DNA of 30,010 nt, taken from the IMG/VR virus record IMGVR_UViG_3300029908_000831, positions 1-30,010 of that record. One strand, written 5' to 3'. Origin of the DNA: a virus. The stretch's first letter is position 1. The number at the start of each line of letters is the position of its first letter. Position numbers and translations under genes: made by a program. The notes beneath the pieces were generated by a model. It had not been told where the DNA came from. It saw only the letters and a program-made list of their open reading frames with translations, and did not search any database. Positions 24,961 to 30,010 of this stretch are shown here, one piece after another.

Positions 24961-26640
24961 TTAGAAAAACGTGATTCTCGTATATTTACGCTCAGAAGAT
25001 GGTGCTTGAATCGCCTGAGACAAAGCAATAATTGTTGCGACGGGACCGTCGATCTTATCCTCTGGCTTATTCTTGCGAGGGAAGATGTTGTCGTTAAAAT
25101 CCGTCTTAATCTCGACGTTCCCCATTTGCCAGTTCATGCATGGGTTATTGTCGTGGTGCATCGTTCCATTCAGCACACCGGATTCGAGCCGTTTCATCGG
25201 TTCTGACAGGAATTTAACTTGCTGAGGAACCTTGACACGCATTATCCCTGTGCGTGATTCAAATTGCTGCGTTATGTCGGTTGCGCCCCACGGGTCATAA
25301 CATAGAGCTTTGACATTGTATTTATCAACGTCCTTTATCAAGTCTGCGGAGATTCTTGCAAAGTCAATCTCCGCTCCCTCGGTTGAAACTAAATAACCGT
25401 CATGCACCCACTTTTGATAGTGCTGGCACGTTGGGTCGGTTGTCCTTGCTTCCGGCAGATAGAATCGCGGCACGATGTAATAGTGATACTTGCCGTCCTG
25501 CAACCTGCGAAACACCTTGACCACTGCCGCTATATCTACTGCCGAGGCCAAGTCAAGCCCTATAAAACACTCGCAACTCTTGAGGAACTCTTCGGTGAGG
25601 AATGATTCGTCTACACCTGAAGTTTGCCAATTAGTCGCATTCATCCATGCCGTTGTCGCGGTCATCCACTGGTTCAAATGCTTACAGCGGAAGATGTTTT
25701 GCTTCGCCGAGTTGCGGACAGCCTCGGCTTGGTCTAAAAGGAGTGCCTCTTCATCATTGCTAATACCCAGATTTGGGTTTGCCATAACGAGTGCATCACG
25801 AGTTGTCCAGTCTGTCTCCGGGTCTACCGTGTAAATAATCCCAAACAGCCGGTCGTTTTCTACCGTGCCGTCTAATACTCTCTCAACTTCCCTTTGCTTC
25901 TCAAGGCAAGGGCTTTGAGTTGAAACACCAGCCGTTGAAATCTCTAACAGGAGCGAGTTCTTGCGCTTATTGGCACCCGTCTTGAAGCAGTCGTACTGTA
26001 CCGCATCTAATGCCTGATGCCACTCATCCAGCACCGCAAGATAGATACTCGCTCCGTCCTTTGGTTCTCGGATGACTGACTTAAAACGGGAACGAGTAGA
26101 ACTCTGGTAGATGCTTTTTGCTGCTACTGTAATGCCATATCGCTTTGTGAGCTCCGGTACTTGCTCCAGCATCGCTTTCGCTGGCCTGAATACCTCATGG
26201 GCTTGCTCCTCTGACGCAGCACCGCAGTATGACTCCGCCCCAGGCTCACCATCGAAGAAAGTCATCCATATTGCAATGATGGCTGCTAATGGACTCTTAC
26301 CGTTTCCACGCGGAACCAAGATGAAGGCTTCCCTGTACTTGCGTGTTCCATTCTCATCAATAAATCCGAAGATATTGCAGAGAATGAATACCTGCCAATC
26401 CTCTAACCTGAAACGCTGCCCTTGTAGCCGACCTTTTTCATGCCGCATTAACTCGGCAACCCTGCAAACCTCATTCGCAATATCCGGTACAAAATACCAA
26501 CGACTCTCTGCGTTGCGGAGGTCAGTTAAGAAGCGTTTCGCTGCTAACTTTACCCATTTGCAAGATATAATCTTGCCGGTCGTTACCCGTTGGGCGTACA
26601 AAATTGCGCGTTCCGCGTAACTCAAAATCTCTATTGTCAC
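24961..26640 (-). CDS. terL: Terminase large subunit
   Basis: This 559-residue packaging motor has an ATPase domain with Walker A PRGNGKS at 110-116 and Walker B LAVLDEW with Asp205 and Glu206. The C-terminal nuclease domain shows FIGLDLASAVD (Asp363, Asp369), ALCYDPWGATD, and a final KIDGPVA with Asp531. All key acidic residues are present. With the small subunit it cuts concatemeric DNA and pumps it through the portal. The family is the Terminase_1 type common with P27-like small subunits. Its start is directly adjacent to the small subunit stop. Confidence 0.96.
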   Translation of the reverse strand: MTIEILSYAERAILYAQRVTTGKIISCKWVKLAAKRFLTDLRNAESRWYFVPDIANEVCRVAELMRHEKGRLQGQRFRLEDWQVFILCNIFGFIDENGTRKYREAFILVPRGNGKSPLAAIIAIWMTFFDGEPGAESYCGAASEEQAHEVFRPAKAMLEQVPELTKRYGITVAAKSIYQSSTRSRFKSVIREPKDGASIYLAVLDEWHQALDAVQYDCFKTGANKRKNSLLLEISTAGVSTQSPCLEKQREVERVLDGTVENDRLFGIIYTVDPETDWTTRDALVMANPNLGISNDEEALLLDQAEAVRNSAKQNIFRCKHLNQWMTATTAWMNATNWQTSGVDESFLTEEFLKSCECFIGLDLASAVDIAAVVKVFRRLQDGKYHYYIVPRFYLPEARTTDPTCQHYQKWVHDGYLVSTEGAEIDFARISADLIKDVDKYNVKALCYDPWGATDITQQFESRTGIMRVKVPQQVKFLSEPMKRLESGVLNGTMHHDNNPCMNWQMGNVEIKTDFNDNIFPRKNKPEDKIDGPVATIIALSQAIQAPSSERKYTRITFF

Positions 26641-27168
26641 TTACGCATCCCTATTAAATAATTCTGTGACTGGTGGTCTGCTAAAGTTTCCACGTGGTAT
26701 TGATATTGCAAACTCGTCATCTACACTCGGTTTTACCGACTCTGCTGACAATCTTGTACGGGATGATGGGCTGAGTCCTAGCTCCGCTCCAAACTTTCTC
26801 ATCTGATCAGCCGCAGTGTTGATAATCCCTATCAACGGATTTTGCATCGGATAACCCGTTTTGGTTCCGACAACCAGAACAGACTTCCCCTTGGTGCGTC
26901 TTAACTCGTTTAGTTCGGCTGTAGCCTCTGACCATCGGGAATACGCATCGCAATAGCTGGCAAGCATTGCCCGGTCTACGGAAGTCAGCAGTCCAACTGC
27001 TATTAGCTCCTTGCTTATGCGCGTCCACTCCCGCTTTGCAGTAGCATCGAGACAGGACGGGCAGGTGGGGATACCAGATGGCTTTGGTTCGTTCTGATTC
27101 AAAGGACGATGACCGGGATTTCCAGCAAGCTCTTTACTTATCGTGGGTTTAGGCTTTCTACCTGGCAT
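26641..27168 (-). CDS. terS: Terminase small subunit, P27 family
   Basis: This 175-residue protein begins PGRKPKPTISKELAGNPGHRPLNQNEP, in which the RKP and GNPG/RPLN signatures define P27-family small terminases. The helical part follows (AKREWTRISKELIAVGLLTSVDRAMLASYCDAYSRW, quoted in parts), where DNA binding and oligomerisation occur. Its ATG at 27168 overlaps the formyltransferase stop by one base (TAATG). So the packaging genes are translationally linked to the upstream modification-like cassette. The large subunit follows directly. Confidence 0.93.
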   Translation of the reverse strand: MPGRKPKPTISKELAGNPGHRPLNQNEPKPSGIPTCPSCLDATAKREWTRISKELIAVGLLTSVDRAMLASYCDAYSRWSEATAELNELRRTKGKSVLVVGTKTGYPMQNPLIGIINTAADQMRKFGAELGLSPSSRTRLSAESVKPSVDDEFAISIPRGNFSRPPVTELFNRDA

Positions 27169-27859
27169 TATTTACCTTGTCCGTCTCCGTCGAGACTTTC
27201 CAGCTCGTATCGAAGGCTGGTAGTACCAAGCTGTGGCAGCTCTGGGCGGAAGAGTGGTGGCCTGTCGAACGACGGCTCCCAGGTGGCGCAGCTCTCGTCC
27301 TGCGGAACCCTGACCGCGAGGCCGTGGTCCAGGTCGGCCAGCGTCTTCAGGAGCAAGCGGACTCCAAGCGGGGCAAGCTGCTCACGCCAGAGGCTCTCGG
27401 CTGTTTCGCCGGGTCGCACAAAGACGTGCTGCTGGGCCGCAATTGGCCCCGCGTCGATCTCGTTCGTTAGCCAGTACACCGAGCCGCCTGTGACTTTGTC
27501 GCCGTCGTGGATCGCCCACCGCACCGCGTCACGGCCCTTGTGAAGAGGAAGCAGAGAGGGGTGAAAGCCGATAGCCCCAAAGGTTGCCCGATCCCGCGTC
27601 TTGCGACCTATAAAATCATGAGAGTGGGCAGCGACGATGATGTCTGTGCCGGAGGGCAGCGAGTCGGCGCGAACCTCTGGCTGCCAGGGAATTCGGAGGC
27701 GTTCAGCGGTTGCCCTTACCCTGTCGAAGACCTGTACTCCGTCGGTTGAAAGATGATCTGCGAACGGCGGACTGGACACACCGAGGACACAGTACCTTTT
27801 AGCGATGGCTTCGAGTACAGACGCTCCGAATTGTTTCTGACGCAGAGGAAGACGTTCAT
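27168..27859 (-). CDS. Formyltransferase-fold protein (Formyl_trans_N), apparent 5' frameshift
   Basis: From about residue 10 the protein shows a 10-formyl-THF-dependent formyltransferase fold: KQFGASVLEAI, FHPSLLPLHKGRDAV, DGDKVTGGSVYWL, NEIDAGPI (catalytic-type Asp) and ATWEP near the end. The usual Asn two residues before the HPSLLP His is Gly here. The long open frame starts at a TTG at 27944 deep inside the previous gene and has no sensible start. The ATG at 27859 overlaps the upstream stop (TGATG) and gives MNVFLCVR, a perfect first beta strand, but in the +1 frame relative to the rest; re-reading the A at 27836 joins it to KQFG for a 230-residue protein. So one A seems to be missing, by error or mutation. 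In this cassette it may formylate a base or amine; that is inference. Confidence 0.78.
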
Positions 27860-29013
27860 CAAGTCTGTTTTTGCTCCGGCAATCCGTAGTAGCGGAAGCC
27901 TTGAATGGCTCGGAAATGACCGCCGAATCCTGTTCCAGGCGCAATCAGATCGCTGCCTAGCTTAGTGGCTGAGTTCGTGATTGAGCGGGTTGATCTAATC
28001 TTGTTGCCGCCATAAAGTACTGCTGATACCTGTACCCACTTTGGATCGCGGCGAAGACTCGCACATAGACCTGGGTGGGAAGTATGAAAAATGGTGGTCA
28101 GCGGCTTGTTCCATTTGTTTTCGCCGCGACGCCACATCTCGCAGACGGCGTTCAGGAATCGAATGCCGACTCCTGCGCCCTGCCACTCAGGCATGACCAC
28201 TAGCCTAGTTCCACGCGCTTCAAACTGACCGCGAGGAAGTGACTTGGTCGCCATCGCCAAGTGACAGACTGGCTCTCCGTCAACAGTGCCAACGAAGTAT
28301 TGGCCGGCGACCGGAAGCGGGAGTTTCAAATAGTAATGCGGAGCAAAGAGCGGCCAATAACTTGAATCTGTCTGCCAAATCTCAAGCTCGAATTTGGGGC
28401 GTCGCCAAAGCGACCCCCTTGAGAACTTGCCAGTTCCCGTGTCATAAACCCAATCGGGTTCAATCCAATCGATTACATCGTAGTGGCAGGACAGCAACAC
28501 ACACTGCCCACTCGTGCGCTTCCAGGCTTTTTGAAAAGCCAACGCGCCGAACTTGGCAATTTGCCTGTCGATTACTGAGGTGAATTCATCGACAACGATT
28601 TGCTCCGGCTTCTCGCTGATGATTCGCGCAAGGTCGGCGCGGAACCGTTCGCCAGTGGACAGCGCACTGTAAGGGCGCAGCCAGCAAGGAACGGAACCGA
28701 GGCCGACAGCGGCAAGCGCACCGGTCACGGCGTCAAAGTCGCCCTCTGGTGATATGGCATCAACGATTGGTTTGTCGGTGGGCCATCCATCAGGCGAATA
28801 GAACGCATCCGGCCCGAAGATCATCCGGCCAAGAGACGATTTCCCGGAACCGCTTGAACCGACGATTACGCCGATCTTCCAATTCGAGTCGTCAATATCC
28901 AACTCGGCGTCGAGGTTGAACTCCGCGCCAGACTCCGCATTGAAGAGAGACTTTACGCGGGCGGCGCGATAGCTGTTGAAATCCTTACAGGAGTTGCGTA
29001 CTTCAAGTTTCAT
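27859..29013 (-). CDS. ABC-type ATPase fused to a GNAT acyltransferase domain
   Basis: The ATG at 29013 overlaps the ParB-like stop (TAATG) and gives 384 residues. Residues 1-200 are an ABC ATPase: Walker A VGSSGSGKSS at 51-60, signature LSTGE at 118-122, Walker B IVVDE at 139-143 and H-loop His177. No membrane segment is present, so it is not a transporter by itself. Residues about 210-384 form a GNAT domain: GTVDGEPVCHLAMA strands, then the acyl-CoA site VVMPEWQGAGVG at 272-283. GNAT-fold proteins include phage Mu Mom, which modifies adenine in DNA. With a ParB-like gene before it and a formyltransferase after it, a nucleic-acid-modification role is a reasonable inference, not a demonstrated one. 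Confidence 0.88.
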   Translation of the reverse strand: MKLEVRNSCKDFNSYRAARVKSLFNAESGAEFNLDAELDIDDSNWKIGVIVGSSGSGKSSLGRMIFGPDAFYSPDGWPTDKPIVDAISPEGDFDAVTGALAAVGLGSVPCWLRPYSALSTGERFRADLARIISEKPEQIVVDEFTSVIDRQIAKFGALAFQKAWKRTSGQCVLLSCHYDVIDWIEPDWVYDTGTGKFSRGSLWRRPKFELEIWQTDSSYWPLFAPHYYLKLPLPVAGQYFVGTVDGEPVCHLAMATKSLPRGQFEARGTRLVVMPEWQGAGVGIRFLNAVCEMWRRGENKWNKPLTTIFHTSHPGLCASLRRDPKWVQVSAVLYGGNKIRSTRSITNSATKLGSDLIAPGTGFGGHFRAIQGFRYYGLPEQKQT

Positions 29014-29573
29014 TAAGTCACCACCACGCGGCAAAAAAGGCCCAGGCCAGTCAACTGCTCGTAAACTTTCTGCTGGTCGGCCTCATCCTCGCAGATACAA
29101 ATCACGCCGAACTGCTGTTTGTACCGGCCTTCGAGTGTTTCGGGGCCGGGTGCTCCAGTCTGCAACGCGTCGGGCTCGGTGATCTCGGTAAGTTCCTCGG
29201 CGGAAAAGAACGGTTCCAGATTGAGGTCAACCGAAAGCTCCTTGAGAACGTCCGCGTCCCACTCAAGTCCAAGTTCTGACGCGCGGTTGTCCGCAATCGC
29301 CAAGCCACGCGCTTTAGGGTCGTCCATGCTGAGGTCAGTACGCTGCACAGCTACCAACTTACTGCCGTCTGTCTGAACGACAATCACTTCCTCGATTCCA
29401 GCGTCAGCAGCCTGCGCGGCAGTCTTGTTTCCGGCAATAAGGTTCCCATCCCTGTCGATCAGAACGCTACGACCGGCACCATACTGTTCGAGAGACTTGG
29501 CTACAGCGCCACGGCCTCGCGGTGTGCCCTTATTGGCGTTGCGACTATCTTGTTTAAGGTCTGATAGCTTCAA
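29013..29573 (-). CDS. ParB N-terminal-domain-like protein (phage type)
   Basis: The chosen start is TTG at 29573 (186 residues), because KLSDLKQDSRNANKGT is the normal family N terminus and there is no ATG or GTG upstream in frame before the HNH gene. ParB/Srx-like features follow: SLEQYGAGRSVLIDRDGNLIAGN and the variant AAQAADAGIEEVIVV. A later segment ARGLAIADNRASELG matches phage ParB-like proteins. The C-terminal ~35 residues (GVICICEDEADQQKVYEQLTGLG) form a small extra domain. Such proteins often stand beside DNA methyltransferases or terminases in phages, and some ParB-like domains are nucleases or NTPases. It opens the modification-like cassette. The stop overlaps the next start by one base. 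Confidence 0.85.
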   Translation of the reverse strand: MKLSDLKQDSRNANKGTPRGRGAVAKSLEQYGAGRSVLIDRDGNLIAGNKTAAQAADAGIEEVIVVQTDGSKLVAVQRTDLSMDDPKARGLAIADNRASELGLEWDADVLKELSVDLNLEPFFSAEELTEITEPDALQTGAPGPETLEGRYKQQFGVICICEDEADQQKVYEQLTGLGLFCRVVVT

Positions 29574-29676
29574 TTTGCTTGAATACCCCCGGTGTTCATT
29601 TCGCGGTATTGATAATTTGTGGGCGCACCGCTCCCGCGTGATCGCTGAAAAATGGATTCTACTACCCGTCTGGGGC

Positions 29677-30009
29677 CTAAGAATGAGACTTCCTAACCCT
29701 CTCGGAGTCTGTCTTCGTCTTGTGACAGCCATTGCAAAGAGGTTGCAAGTTCTCTTCGTTGTCTTTGCCACATTGTGACTTAGGTACTATGTGGTCTGTA
29801 CAGGTTGCTGCTCTTATCTTGCACATACGGCAAACAGGTTCATCGTGCCGTATCCTGCGGCTCAGTACATCCCAAGCATGGCCGTAGGGCTTACCAGAGT
29901 ACCCACCTTTAATAGAGTCTTTCTTCTCCTGCTCGTGTATCGCTTTATGATCTGGGCAGTAACATTCCCGTGATAGGTTGCGGCAGCCGCTGTATGAGCA
30001 TGGTCTCAG
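29677..30009 (-). CDS. HNH endonuclease (partial, start outside window)
   Basis: An open frame enters from the right edge and ends at TAG 29677-29679, giving 110 visible residues. It begins LRPCSYSGCRNLSRECYCPDHK, a cysteine-rich motif usual at the N terminus of phage HNH endonucleases, so only a few residues should be missing. Then come GKPYGHAWDVLSRRI, two CxxC knuckles (CRMC, CNGC), and the HNH core TDHIVPK ... ENLQPLCNGCH. These small nucleases are known from HK97-like phages next to the terminase genes, where they help packaging-site cleavage. Here the ParB/GNAT/formyltransferase cassette separates it from the terminase. Confidence 0.92.
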   Translation of the reverse strand: MRPCSYSGCRNLSRECYCPDHKAIHEQEKKDSIKGGYSGKPYGHAWDVLSRRIRHDEPVCRMCKIRAATCTDHIVPKSQCGKDNEENLQPLCNGCHKTKTDSERVRKSHS

Positions 30010-30010
30010 G

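Noticed and set aside
29574-29771. N-terminal extension of the ParB-like protein by 66 residues to 29771
   Set aside because: It overlaps the HNH gene, does not resemble the family, and the normal family N terminus begins at the TTG at 29573.
1-30010. CRISPR arrays and insertion sequences
   Set aside because: No regularly spaced repeats, no transposase and no terminal inverted repeats were seen.

Overview
The window is mainly the left-reading (minus strand) late region of a tailed phage or prophage with siphovirus-type architecture. On its left flank lie plus-strand defence and accessory genes. The host is probably an acidobacterium (Acidobacteriota, Terriglobia-like). That guess rests on the small Lys/Arg/Ala-rich protein ending in an AxKRIAxxQKARWA-type motif, the acidobacterial style of the secreted beta-helix protein, and the tail-protein families. 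No integrase, tRNA or attachment site is visible, so prophage versus free phage cannot be decided here.

Layout from left to right. (1) 1-4530, plus strand: the end of a DNA methyltransferase, a type III-like helicase/nuclease restriction subunit whose start overlaps the methyltransferase stop, a small basic protein, and a strong rho-independent terminator. (2) 4646-6166, plus strand: an AT-rich WG-repeat membrane-anchored protein with a possible Ivy-like C-terminal domain. (3) 6214-30010, all minus strand and transcribed leftward from the right edge. In transcription order this is: an HNH endonuclease (partial); a ParB-like protein; an ABC-ATPase/GNAT fusion; a formyltransferase; small and large terminase; portal; prohead protease; major capsid protein; a small protein; head-tail adaptor; head closure; HK97 gp10-like protein; tail completion protein; tail tube; tail assembly chaperones G and G-T joined by a -1 frameshift; tape measure; DUF2460-like distal tail protein; an inserted secreted beta-helix protein; a DUF2163 hub protein; an NlpC/P60 hydrolase; a J-like tail tip protein with a C-terminal Hint domain; and two small unknown genes.

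The most interesting part is at the right: ParB-like, ABC-ATPase/GNAT and formyltransferase genes form a chain of one-base stop/start overlaps (TAATG, TGATG, TAATG) that runs straight into the small terminase. The central cassette is visibly more GC-rich than the terminase genes. The GNAT domain recalls the acyltransferase fold of phage Mu Mom, so the cassette may be a DNA-modification system made just before packaging. This is inference. The formyltransferase appears to carry a one-base frameshift at its 5' end.

Other points of note are the C CCA AAC slippery heptamer in the tail chaperone gene, a Hint (hedgehog/intein) domain closing the tail tip protein, a nine-cysteine tail on the prohead protease, a signal-peptide-bearing beta-helix protein wedged between two conserved tail genes, and GC-rich hairpins just after the capsid and tail tube genes.
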